Assembly (NCBI GenBank): GCA_903839865.1
Contig: CAIMEE010000447.1
Location: forward strand, 1 to 51,244
Length of the DNA stretch: 51,244 nt
Reading direction: 5' to 3'
Source of the DNA: Enhydrobacter aerosaccus
GTDB lineage: Bacteria; Pseudomonadota; Alphaproteobacteria; Reyranellales; Reyranellaceae
Shown: piece by piece, positions 24,639-32,299 of the stretch
Layout of the letters: each line of letters begins with the position of its first letter
How positions within the stretch are numbered: position 1 is the stretch's first letter
The notes under the pieces: generated by a model
Told to the model about the DNA's origin: nothing
Database searches by the model: none
Seen by the model: only the letters and a program-made list of their open reading frames with translations
Translations under genes and position numbers: made by a program

Positions 24639-24692
24639 GTTACTTTTCGTAACCGTTATATTCTCGTTATTTTAGCGGTCACTTTTGGTAAC
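24639..24692 (-). promoter_or_regulatory. Two GTTAC-N5-GTAAC dyads flanking a promoter-like sequence
   Basis: Dyad GTTACTTTTCGTAAC (24639-24653) and its near copy GTCACTTTTGGTAAC (24678-24692) lie 39 bp apart in an unusually AT-rich patch. Read on minus, GTGACC (24677-24682) and TATAAC (24655-24660) are spaced by 16 bases, a fair sigma-70 promoter pointing to the FKBP gene. One dyad covers its -35, the other its start point, as expected for a repressor pair. The regulator is not identified. A weak terminator for the TauD transcript is an alternative reading. Confidence 0.4.
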
Positions 24693-24701
24693 TGCTGGGC
24701 C

Positions 24702-25541
24702 TTAGTAAGGCGCGTCGCCCGCCACGATCACGCGGTGCATCAGCCGGCGCTCGCCTTCGGGATAATCGGCGTTGGCCTTGTGCATCGTGGATCGATTGTC
24801 CCAGATCACGATGTCGCCCTGGCGCCAAGCATGGCGGTACTGGAAGCGCGGCTCGATGGCGTGGGCGATCAACGTGTCGAGCAGCGCGTCGCTTTCGGCG
24901 CGGTCGATGCCGACAATCTGCTCCATGCGATTGGCATTGAGGTAGAGCGCCTTGCGCCCGGTCTCCGGATGCGTGCGCACCAGCGGATGCGTGGCCTCCG
25001 GCATCGCCTTCATTTCCGACTCGGGCCGCTTGGAAACCTTGTTGGTCTGGCGGCTCGACTGGTATTTGTGGATCACCTGCAGCCCGTCGATGCGCGCCTT
25101 CATCTCGGGCGAGAGCGCCTCGTAGGCTGCCTGCATGTTGACGAACTGGGTGTCGCCGCCGCGGCTCGGTACGACCACGCCATAGAGCATGGTGAGCGAG
25201 CAGGGCTCGCGCATGAAGCTGTCGTCGGTGTGCCACGAGGCGCCGTTGACCAGCTTCTTGCCGTCGCCCAGCACGTCGCGGTCCTCGCTCGAGATGATGT
25301 TCACCTCGGCGCATTCCTCGGTGCTCGCGAGCTGCAAGCGCCGCATCGGCGTGCCGAAGCGCGCCATGGCATCGCGAAACGCCGGCGGCGCCAGCTTCTG
25401 GCCGCGGATGCAGAGCACGAGGTTGCGGTTCAGCGCCTCGCGCAGTTCGGCCTGCGTCGCCGGGTCCGCCGGGCGATTGAGATCGATACCGGTCACGGCG
25501 ACGGCCATGTGATCGCAGAGCTTCTCGGAAACGATGGTCAT
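24702..25541 (-). CDS. TauD/TfdA-family Fe(II)/2-oxoglutarate dioxygenase, 279 aa
   Basis: Non-heme iron dioxygenase. The metal triad is H104-x-D106 (ASWHTDDSFM) and H254 (WDNRSTMHKA), with 2-oxoglutarate-binding R270 (RRLMHR), in the same spacing as E. coli TauD. ATG 25541 overlaps the GT-C gene stop by 4 bp (ATGA), so it is the last gene of the DPA operon. Relatives hydroxylate taurine, alkyl sulfates, aryloxyacids and other small acids. Its place here suggests action on a glycan precursor or an aglycone, but an unrelated substrate is possible. Length is normal. Confidence 0.93.
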   Translation of the reverse strand: MTIVSEKLCDHMAVAVTGIDLNRPADPATQAELREALNRNLVLCIRGQKLAPPAFRDAMARFGTPMRRLQLASTEECAEVNIISSEDRDVLGDGKKLVNGASWHTDDSFMREPCSLTMLYGVVVPSRGGDTQFVNMQAAYEALSPEMKARIDGLQVIHKYQSSRQTNKVSKRPESEMKAMPEATHPLVRTHPETGRKALYLNANRMEQIVGIDRAESDALLDTLIAHAIEPRFQYRHAWRQGDIVIWDNRSTMHKANADYPEGERRLMHRVIVAGDAPY

Positions 25542-27082
25542 GGTGTTTTCTCGAAAACGTCGAACTCCCCCAGCATACCACGGGGGCGCCAGTTCTGGCG
25601 CCATGCCGGGATCGTCCTGTCGAAATACTCGACGTCCTCGTCATGCAGCATGATGTAGTCGAGTTTGGCCGACTGGATGTAGCGGTCGAGCGTGCCCGCG
25701 AGCAGGGCACGCAGGGCCTCGACATTCATCTTGCCGTCGAGGTTCACGACCCGCGTGGGATAGAGGAAGCCCAGGCGGCCGGACTCGGCCATGCCGATGC
25801 GCGACGTGCCGGTGGCGTAGGGAGAACGCACGATTTCGTACGCCTCGCGCCCGAGATGGCTGCGCCACGGCCGGCCATAGTCGCGCGCGATCCAGTAGAG
25901 GTTCGAGCCAACAGTCGCGGCCGCGACCGCCAGCACCAGCGCGTCCGCCAGCGGCCGGCCGTCGAGTTTCGCGAGGCCGCGCACGATCAGCAGCGCCAGC
26001 AGCACGAAGACCAGCAGCTTGAGCGGCACGAAGTAACGCTCGAAGAACTGACCGGCGGCGCTCACCAGCGGATAGTAGAGGAGCAGGCACAGCGTGGCGG
26101 CGGCAAGGCTCAGCACCAGCCAACCCGACGGCGGCGCGAGAACCGGGCGCAGGCGCCTCCAGCAGAGCGCGAGGAGCGCGGCGGCCACGAGCGTCGCTGC
26201 AGCGGCCACCGCGAGGTGATCGTCGATCAGGGTGCGAGCCTTCAGGAAGCCCAGCAGATCGATGCTGATCACGATCTTGCGCGCGATCGAGACCAGCGGC
26301 ACATAACCCCGCACGCCGATCGAGGTGGCAATGCCGCTTTGGGGCATCGGGTGGCCCGATGCCCAGTGGCAGTAGGCAAGCCAGGGCACGACGATCGCGC
26401 TAGCCACGGCAACGACGATCGCCACGTCACGGACCGGCTGTCGGCGCTTGCCGAAGAACAAGGTCGCGGCCAACAGCGCGCCGCAGAGGAAGAGGGCGTC
26501 GTTGCGCCCGAGCATCGTCAGGCCTGCCAGCGCGCCCAGTCCGAGCACGCGGCGTACGCCGACGCGGCCCGCCTCGAGAGCGAGATAGTCGTGGAAGGCC
26601 GTGAGAAGCCAGAGAACCAGGGTGAGGTAGAGGCCGGTCTCCATGCCGTTGAAATAGCTGCGCGTGAATTGCGCCTCGCCGAGGAACAGTACGGCCAGCA
26701 GGGCGACGGCGAGAGGGGACACCGGCGTGCGCGAGAGGCGGCGCACCAGCCGCACGAACAGCATCGCGCCGGTGAGCCACAGCGCGATGCTGATGACGTA
26801 GATAATCGCCAGGGCCGCCCGATCCGAGGGCGCGAGGAAGGCCACGGCGCAGACCAGGGCCCACAGCGGCTGGAAGCCGGTCGTCCAGTGGGTGCCGTCG
26901 ATGGTGATGCCGCGGCCCTGGGCGATGTTGCGCGCGACGGTGAAGAAGTAATAGGCGTCGTCGCCGCCTTCGGCGAAGCTCACCGCGACGATGTCGGGAC
27001 TCGTCACGCGCTGGGCAAAGTCGACGGCGAACGCGCCGACCAGGATCGCAACCAGCAGCCAGACGAGGGAGGCGATCCTCAT
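25538..27082 (-). CDS. GT-C-type membrane glycosyltransferase, putative arabinofuranosyltransferase, 514 aa
   Basis: Polytopic protein with about ten hydrophobic segments. The first large periplasmic loop has GGDDAYYFFTVARNIAQGRG (D41, D42), the acidic-pair motif of GT-C enzymes using polyprenyl-phosphate sugars; mycobacterial AftA/AftB and Pseudomonas TfpW have a similar DD loop. A soluble C-terminal segment (after residue ~410) ends VEYFDRTIPAWRQNWR. It follows gtrA, dprE1 and dprE2, with its ATG overlapping the dprE2 stop (TGATG), in the position AftA occupies in mycobacteria. It likely transfers D-arabinofuranose from a lipid donor to an unknown glycan or pilin. Confidence 0.78.
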   Translation of the reverse strand: MRIASLVWLLVAILVGAFAVDFAQRVTSPDIVAVSFAEGGDDAYYFFTVARNIAQGRGITIDGTHWTTGFQPLWALVCAVAFLAPSDRAALAIIYVISIALWLTGAMLFVRLVRRLSRTPVSPLAVALLAVLFLGEAQFTRSYFNGMETGLYLTLVLWLLTAFHDYLALEAGRVGVRRVLGLGALAGLTMLGRNDALFLCGALLAATLFFGKRRQPVRDVAIVVAVASAIVVPWLAYCHWASGHPMPQSGIATSIGVRGYVPLVSIARKIVISIDLLGFLKARTLIDDHLAVAAAATLVAAALLALCWRRLRPVLAPPSGWLVLSLAAATLCLLLYYPLVSAAGQFFERYFVPLKLLVFVLLALLIVRGLAKLDGRPLADALVLAVAAATVGSNLYWIARDYGRPWRSHLGREAYEIVRSPYATGTSRIGMAESGRLGFLYPTRVVNLDGKMNVEALRALLAGTLDRYIQSAKLDYIMLHDEDVEYFDRTIPAWRQNWRPRGMLGEFDVFEKTP

Positions 27083-27831
27083 CAGATCGATAGCCTGTTG
27101 AACACGATGCGCGGAATGTGGCGCACGATCAGCATGATGAGCTGCCAGACCGGCGGCGCATATACGACGGACTTCTTGCGGTCGATGCCGCGCACGATCA
27201 CGCGCGCCACGTCCTCCGCCGAGGCGAGGCGTCTTCCCCGTGCCTTATGATCGGCTGCCATCGGCGTATCTGTCGGGCCGGGCTTCAGCAGCACGATCGA
27301 GACCCCGCTGCCGGCCAGGCGATGCTCGAGGCCCTCGGCATAACGGGACAGCAGGCCTTTGGAGGCGCCGTAGGTGTAATTGGCCTTGCGTCCGCGATCG
27401 CCGGCGACGGACCCGATGAGCGCGACCGTGCCGCGGCCAGCCTTGGCGAACTTGTTGGCGAAGGCTTCGGCGAACAGGGCCGGGGAGACCGCGTTCACGA
27501 CCAGCACGTCGTGCGCGACCTGGATATCCTCGCACAGTTCCTGCTGCGGCATCCAGCCATGGGCGATCAGCACGATGTCGACGGAGCCGGCGGCCGTCGC
27601 GGCATCGGCCACGCGCACGATTTCCCTGGGGTTGAGGAAATCGGCGGTCATCACGGTTACGGTCGAGCCGGGCCCTCGCACGCGCAGATCGGTCGCGATG
27701 CGCTCGGTGCGGGCAGCGTCCCGCGCCACCAGCAGAAGCTCGACCGGTCCACGCTGCACCCAGAGGCGGCAGCAGTGCTCGGCGATGCCGGACGTGGCGC
27801 CGATGACGACGATACGGGTCTTCCCTGTCAT
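27082..27831 (-). CDS. dprE2: Decaprenylphosphoryl-2-keto-ribose reductase (DprE2-like), 249 aa
   Basis: Short-chain dehydrogenase: cofactor loop GATSGIAEHCCRLW at residues ~11-24, ALIGSVAGDRG with the active Ser, YTYGASKGLLSRYAEGLEHR with the Tyr-x3-Lys pair, then LLKPGPTDTPM. The hydrophobic C-terminal VWQLIMLIVRHIPRIVFNRL is like the membrane-associating end of DprE2. It follows dprE1 after one base. With DprE1 it epimerises the 2-position of lipid-linked ribose to give arabinose; this specific role rests on context, since SDRs are diverse. Confidence 0.88.
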   Translation of the reverse strand: MTGKTRIVVIGATSGIAEHCCRLWVQRGPVELLLVARDAARTERIATDLRVRGPGSTVTVMTADFLNPREIVRVADAATAAGSVDIVLIAHGWMPQQELCEDIQVAHDVLVVNAVSPALFAEAFANKFAKAGRGTVALIGSVAGDRGRKANYTYGASKGLLSRYAEGLEHRLAGSGVSIVLLKPGPTDTPMAADHKARGRRLASAEDVARVIVRGIDRKKSVVYAPPVWQLIMLIVRHIPRIVFNRLSI

Positions 27832-27832
27832 G

Positions 27833-29125
27833 TCAGCTTCCTATCAAACGCCGCGACATGCCCGAGCTTATGCCCGGATCGCGATAGGCCAGAAATTCAC
27901 CGAGGCGCGGATAGGTCGCCTCGAACATCTCGCGCGGCATGCGCGCATCCTTGGCGGGATAGAGACGTCCGCCGGCGGTGCGCACGATGGCATCGAGCCG
28001 GCCGAACAGGTCGAGCACGCCGGGGCGGTTCTGGAAATCGAGAGCCAGGGTGACCCCGGGCGCCACGAAACTCAGCAGGCCAGGCGGCGTGCGGTCGCCG
28101 AAGGTCTTCAGCACGGCCAGGATCGAGCCTTCGTTCGCACGCGCGATGGCGTCGAGCATGTCTGCAATCGCCTGCCTGCCGGCGGCGGGAGGAACGACGC
28201 ATTGATATTGATAGAAGCCCTTGGGACCGTAGAGCCGGTTCCACTGCCCGATGCCGTCGAGCGGGTAGAGGAATGGCTCGTAATGCACGATGCGCCGCCC
28301 GGCATGGCGCTTGTTCAGGGCGTAGTAGGCTTCGTTGAGCGCGCGCAGGGTGAGGCGATTGACCAGCGAGACCGGTGGGGTGAAGGGAAATGTCTTCTGC
28401 CGCGCGCGGCGCGGAGGGTAGCTCCCGGCGGTCGGATTGGCGCGCATGAACAGGCCGCGCACGTCGGCACCGGAGGTGCAGTCGATCCACGAGACCGTGT
28501 GCTCCCAGGCCGGTTCGGAGTCCGACGAGAGCTGGAAGAAGGCGTCCAGCCCCTTGAACGGCAGGGTTTCGCCCTCGAGCCAGGGGCCGGGCGAGCGTCG
28601 CAATTGCAGCTCGGCCTGGGCGATCACGCCGGTCAGGCCGAGCCCGCCCACGGTCGCGGCGAACCACTCGGGCTGCCGCTCGGGGCCGCAGTCGATGATC
28701 TCGCCGTCCGTGCGCACCAGCCGCAGCGCCGTCACATGATCGCCGAACGTGCCGGCGCCGTGGTGGTTCTTGCCGTGCACGTCGTTGGCGATCGCGCCGC
28801 CCACTGTCACGAGCTGGGTGCCCGGCACGACCGGCAGGCTCCAGCCGCGCGGGATCATGAGCCGCTGGATATCGAGCAGCCGCACGCCCGGCTCGCAGGC
28901 GAGCCGGCCTGTCGTCTCGTCGAAGGCGATGAGGCGGTCGAGACCGGCCGTGCTCCACAGCACGCCGTTGGGATTGAGGCACGCGTCGCCGTAGCTGCGG
29001 CCCAGCCCATAGGCGATGCCGGGCTTGTGCGCTGCCAGGGCGGTGCCGATTCGGTCGCGGTCGGCGAGTTCGATGACCTCGTGCGGCAAGGCCGAGAGGC
29101 GGCCCCATGACGAGACCGGTCTCAT
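27833..29125 (-). CDS. dprE1: Decaprenylphosphoryl-ribose 2-oxidase (DprE1-like), 430 aa
   Basis: FAD-binding (PCMH/VAO-type) oxidase: GLGRSYGDACLN at ~41-51, VVPGTQLVTVGGAIANDVHG with H117, KNHHGAGTFGDHV, and a sugar-binding C-terminal domain. Residues corresponding to Mtb DprE1 are H117 (H132), K340 (K367), Y389 (Y415) and K392 (K418). The benzothiazinone-attacked Cys387 is replaced by A361 (VTLALDF). It oxidises lipid-linked ribose at C2. The start at 29125 overlaps the gtrA stop (ATGA); the longer frame upstream is spurious. The stop is at 27833. Confidence 0.94.
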   Translation of the reverse strand: MRPVSSWGRLSALPHEVIELADRDRIGTALAAHKPGIAYGLGRSYGDACLNPNGVLWSTAGLDRLIAFDETTGRLACEPGVRLLDIQRLMIPRGWSLPVVPGTQLVTVGGAIANDVHGKNHHGAGTFGDHVTALRLVRTDGEIIDCGPERQPEWFAATVGGLGLTGVIAQAELQLRRSPGPWLEGETLPFKGLDAFFQLSSDSEPAWEHTVSWIDCTSGADVRGLFMRANPTAGSYPPRRARQKTFPFTPPVSLVNRLTLRALNEAYYALNKRHAGRRIVHYEPFLYPLDGIGQWNRLYGPKGFYQYQCVVPPAAGRQAIADMLDAIARANEGSILAVLKTFGDRTPPGLLSFVAPGVTLALDFQNRPGVLDLFGRLDAIVRTAGGRLYPAKDARMPREMFEATYPRLGEFLAYRDPGISSGMSRRLIGS

Positions 29126-29520
29126 GGCGTGCCGCCGAACACGTAGCGCTTGTCGAGCCGGTACTTGGTCCAGTAGCCGATCGCCAGGCCGATCAGGCCG
29201 CCCAGGTAGCGCATGTCCTTGCTCTCGAAGAACCGGTCGAAGCCGAACTCGAAGCCCCAGAAGATCGCCGTCGTGGCGACGCCGGTCACGGTGTAGAGCA
29301 CGAAGGTCTGGGCATCGTGCAATTTGTCGCGCGGGCGGAAGCGGAAGATGAAGCTCTTGTCGAGCATGTACTTCACGACCAGCCCGACGCCGGTGCCGAC
29401 GAATACCGACAACGCCACCTGGAACGGCCCCTGATAGGCGCGGACCGTCAGCTCCTGGGCGCCGATATTGGTGGCCATCGCGATGAGCGCCAAGACCGCG
29501 TAGATGATCGCCAGCCGCAT
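29122..29520 (-). CDS. GtrA-family small membrane protein (Rv3789-like), 132 aa
   Basis: Four hydrophobic segments over 132 residues, the GtrA/DPMS size, with MRLAIIYAVLALIAMATNIG at the start and the family mark FVGTGVGLVVKYMLDKSFIF (charged K-x2-L-D-K-x-F-x-F). A second copy of this mark is GYWTKYRLDKRYVFGG at the end. In mycobacteria the homologous gene next to dprE1 (Rv3789) has been proposed to flip or recruit for lipid-linked arabinose. First gene of the minus-strand DPA operon; its start is 28 bp from the divergent ubiA start. Confidence 0.88.
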   Translation of the reverse strand: MRLAIIYAVLALIAMATNIGAQELTVRAYQGPFQVALSVFVGTGVGLVVKYMLDKSFIFRFRPRDKLHDAQTFVLYTVTGVATTAIFWGFEFGFDRFFESKDMRYLGGLIGLAIGYWTKYRLDKRYVFGGTP

Positions 29521-29548
29521 TGATTGCCAGTATAAGCGAGATAGCGGA

Positions 29549-30409
29549 ATGAAACTTCCTTTTAATATCCGGTTGCCCGAGCTGCTTCGGCTCGCTCGCC
29601 CCAAGCAGTGGGTCAAGAACGGCTTCGTCCTGGCGCCGCTGATCTTTGCCCGGGAGTTCCACGACATGGGCGCGGTCGCCCAGGCCTTCGCCGCCTTCGG
29701 CCTGTTCTGCGTGGCCTCGTCGGCGACCTACATCCTGAACGACCTGCGTGACATCGAACGCGACCGCAGCCATCCGGTGAAAAGCTGGAGCCGGCCGCTC
29801 GCAGCGGGCACCGTCCGACCCGCGACGGCGATCGCGCTGCTGGTCGCGCTCTACGCGGTATTGATCGCGGGCGTGTTCTGGTCGCCGCGAACGATGGCGG
29901 TGATCGCAGGGTACCTCGCGCTGAACTTCGCCTATTCGTTCTGGCTGAAGCACCAGCCGGTGCTCGACATCTTCTCCGTGGCGAGCGGCTTCGTGTTGCG
30001 CATCTTTGCCGGCGCGGTGGCGATCTCGGTGCCCGTCTCCAACTGGATGGCGATCACCACGCTCTGCCTCTCGCTCTATCTCGCCTCGATCAAACGCCGA
30101 CAGGAACTCGCAACCAGCGGCGACGGCAGCCGCGAAGTGCTGCGCCGCTATTCGGTGGCGCTGGTCGATCGCTATGCCGAGATCTCGGCGGTCGGCGCGC
30201 TGATCTTCTACAGCCTGTTCGTGATGTCGGCGAACAACGAGCGCCTGGGCTTCACCATCCCCTTGGTGATCTTCGGCCTGTTCCGCTACTGGTACGTGGT
30301 CGAAGCGCTGGACGGCGGCGAATCGCCCACCGATGTCGCCGTCACCGACAAGCCGCTGATCGCCGCCGTGGTGCTCTGGCTCGGCGTCTGCCTCTACGCT
30401 CTCGCCTAA
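29549..30409 (+). CDS. ubiA: UbiA-family 5-phosphoribosyl-polyprenyl-phosphate synthase, 286 aa
   Basis: Polytopic prenyltransferase-fold enzyme starting with LLRLARPKQWVKNGFVLAPL. The active-site motif YILNDLRDIERDRSHPVKSW (N64, D65, D68, D72, H75, K78) plus SRPLAAG is the form of decaprenyl-phosphate phosphoribosyltransferase (Rv3806c) and Azorhizobium NoeC, not of quinone prenyltransferases. A second polar loop, WLKHQPVLDIFSVASGFVLR, also fits. It joins PRPP to a polyprenyl phosphate, the first step of DPA synthesis. ATG 29549 is chosen for alignment; an in-frame start at 29504 overlaps gtrA. Lies 73 bp before phnC in the same direction. Confidence 0.92.
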   Translation: MKLPFNIRLPELLRLARPKQWVKNGFVLAPLIFAREFHDMGAVAQAFAAFGLFCVASSATYILNDLRDIERDRSHPVKSWSRPLAAGTVRPATAIALLVALYAVLIAGVFWSPRTMAVIAGYLALNFAYSFWLKHQPVLDIFSVASGFVLRIFAGAVAISVPVSNWMAITTLCLSLYLASIKRRQELATSGDGSREVLRRYSVALVDRYAEISAVGALIFYSLFVMSANNERLGFTIPLVIFGLFRYWYVVEALDGGESPTDVAVTDKPLIAAVVLWLGVCLYALA

Positions 30410-30430
30410 TTGTCCCCGGGCGTCTTGATT

Positions 30431-30448
30431 CCGTAACCTAATCGTCGC
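30431..30448 (+). promoter_or_regulatory. Weak Pho-box candidate upstream of phnC
   Basis: CCGTAAC (30431-30437), four bases, then TCGTCGC (30442-30448) match the CTGTCAT/C-N4-CTGTCAC direct repeat at five and four of seven positions. It sits 34 bases before the phnC ATG. The spacing is right for PhoB binding, but the match is poor and chance is possible. Confidence 0.22.
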
Positions 30449-30482
30449 GCTTGTGCAGCGTGCGGCCGTTACGGCTTCACCC

Positions 30483-31292
30483 ATGTTGCGACTGGACAGC
30501 GTTATCAAGAGTTTCGGCTCCAAGCGGGCCGTCGACGGCATTTCGCTCAGCGTGCCGGCGGGGCAGCTGGTGGGCGTGATCGGCCAGTCGGGGTCGGGCA
30601 AGTCGACCCTGCTGCGCATGATCAACCGCCTGAGCGACCCTACCTCGGGCAGCATCCACTACGGCGACGTCGACGTGACGGCGCTGAAGGGCCGTGAGCT
30701 GCGGGCGTGGCGGGCACGCTGCGCGATGATCTTCCAGCAGTTCAACCTCTCCGGCCGCCTCGACGTGCTGACCAACGTGATGATGGGTCGCGCCTTCCAC
30801 GCGCCGCTCAGCCGCTCGCTGTTCAAGCTCTGGAATGACGACGAGAAGGCGCTGGGCCTCTCGGCGCTTGAGGGCCTCGACATCGGCCGCCTCGCCGCGC
30901 AGCGCGCCGACACCCTGTCTGGGGGGCAGCAGCAGCGGGTCGCAATCGCGCGCGCGCTGGTGCAGGAGCCCGAAATCATCCTGGCCGACGAGCCGATCGC
31001 CTCGCTCGATCCGCGCAACACGCAGGTCGTGATGGACGCACTCCAGCACATCAATCGCCACATGGGCATGACCGTGATGGTGAACCTCCACAGCCTCGAC
31101 CTCGCGCGCAAGTACTGCGATCGGCTGGTCGGCCTCGCGGGTGGACGGCTGGTGTTCGACGGCGTCCCGGCCGAACTCACCGAGCGCGTGGCGCGCGACC
31201 TCTATGGTCTCGAGTCCGACGAGGTGCTCGCGCCGGAAATGCAGCCGGGTTTCGCGGGCGCCACGCCCGGCCTCGCGCTCGCCAACCCATAA
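30483..31292 (+). CDS. phnC: Phosphonate ABC importer ATPase (PhnC), 269 aa
   Basis: ATPase with Walker [11 protein letters not shown]-loop [20 protein letters not shown] (the PhnC mark), signature [15 protein letters not shown], Walker [14 protein letters not shown] and [15 protein letters not shown]. The start is ATG 30483 ([12 protein letters not shown]); GTG at 30453 in frame would add ten residues and cannot be excluded. First gene of phnC-D-E1-E2-DUF1045 on plus. Phosphonate specificity follows from the FQQFNL/NLH pattern and neighbours. Confidence 0.95.
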   Translation: MLRLDSVIKSFGSKRAVDGISLSVPAGQLVGVIGQSGSGKSTLLRMINRLSDPTSGSIHYGDVDVTALKGRELRAWRARCAMIFQQFNLSGRLDVLTNVMMGRAFHAPLSRSLFKLWNDDEKALGLSALEGLDIGRLAAQRADTLSGGQQQRVAIARALVQEPEIILADEPIASLDPRNTQVVMDALQHINRHMGMTVMVNLHSLDLARKYCDRLVGLAGGRLVFDGVPAELTERVARDLYGLESDEVLAPEMQPGFAGATPGLALANP

Positions 31293-31314
31293 TCCCCCAA
31301 ACCAGGAGACTTGC

Positions 31315-32229
31315 ATGTTCAATCGTCGACAGATCCTCGGCACCGCGCTCGCCGCCAGCTCGCTGGCCGTCACCCGAAGTGGCTGGGCCGCCGGCTGGCA
31401 GCAGAAGTATCCCGAACTGGTGCTCGGCATTGTGCCGGCCGAGAACGCCTCGGGCGTCGCCGACCGCTATGCGCCGTTCGTCGAGTATCTCTCGAAGGAG
31501 TTGGGAACAAAGGTGACCCTGCGCGTCGCCAACGACTACGCAGCGGTGATCGAGGGCCAGCGCAACGGCTCGATCCACATCGCGGGTTACGGCCCGGCCT
31601 CCTACGCGCGCGCTTTCATCACCGGCGTCAAGGCCGAGCCGTTCTGCACCACCGTCAATGACGACGGCACGGTAGGCTACTACTCGGTGTTCTACGTCCG
31701 CACCGACAGCCCCTACAAGACGATCGAGGACCTCAAGGGCAAGAACCTGGGCCTCGTCGATCCGAATTCAACCTCAGGTAACAATGTGCCGCGCTTCCTC
31801 CTGAACAAGGAGAAGATCGTGCCGGAGAGCTATTTCTCCCACGTCACCTACACCGGCAGCCACGAGAACGCCGTGATCGCGCTGCAGCAGAAGACGGTCG
31901 ACGTCGCGGCCAACTGGTGGAACTCGGAAGACGACTCCAACCTCTCCCGCATGGTCAAGAAGGGCCTGGCGAAAAAGGAAGACTTCCGTATCCTCTCCAA
32001 GTCGGACCTGATCCCGAATTCGCCTTTTGCCTACCTCGCCGACATGCCAGCCGATGCGAAGGCTGCGATCTGGAAGGCTTTCCAGGAAGCGCCGACCAAG
32101 GCGAAGGCCGCGTTCGACAAGCTGTCGGACGGCAAGGACAAGGAATTCAAGCAGGTCGACGCCAAGTACTACGACACCGTCGTCGAACTCATCAAGTTCG
32201 TCGACAGCCTGCGCAAGCAGAAGAGCTAG
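31315..32229 (+). CDS. phnD: Phosphonate-binding periplasmic protein (PhnD), 304 aa
   Basis: Type II binding protein with a twin-arginine-like leader, FNRRQILGTALAASSLAV, then GWAAGWQQKYPELVLGIVPA. PhnD marks: ADRYAPFVEYLSKELGTKVT, GYGPASYARA, TIEDLKGKNLGLVDPNSTSG and VDVAANWWNSEDDSN. CAGGAG precedes the ATG at 31315. It should capture alkylphosphonates or phosphite and pass them to PhnE1/E2. The Arg-Arg pair suggests Tat export, which would be unusual for PhnD, but the hydrophobic core is ordinary and Sec is possible. Confidence 0.95.
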   Translation: MFNRRQILGTALAASSLAVTRSGWAAGWQQKYPELVLGIVPAENASGVADRYAPFVEYLSKELGTKVTLRVANDYAAVIEGQRNGSIHIAGYGPASYARAFITGVKAEPFCTTVNDDGTVGYYSVFYVRTDSPYKTIEDLKGKNLGLVDPNSTSGNNVPRFLLNKEKIVPESYFSHVTYTGSHENAVIALQQKTVDVAANWWNSEDDSNLSRMVKKGLAKKEDFRILSKSDLIPNSPFAYLADMPADAKAAIWKAFQEAPTKAKAAFDKLSDGKDKEFKQVDAKYYDTVVELIKFVDSLRKQKS

Positions 32230-32299
32230 GCAGCCAGCCTGGGAGGCGGCTGACCCCTCCGGTCGCCTCCCATCTCCTGCCCTGTGTAATGTTGCCCGC

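Noticed and set aside
24639..24692. Intrinsic terminator for the TauD-end transcript
   Set aside because: The stems are only 5 bp and the following T run is short; the repeated dyads around a promoter-like sequence fit an operator better.
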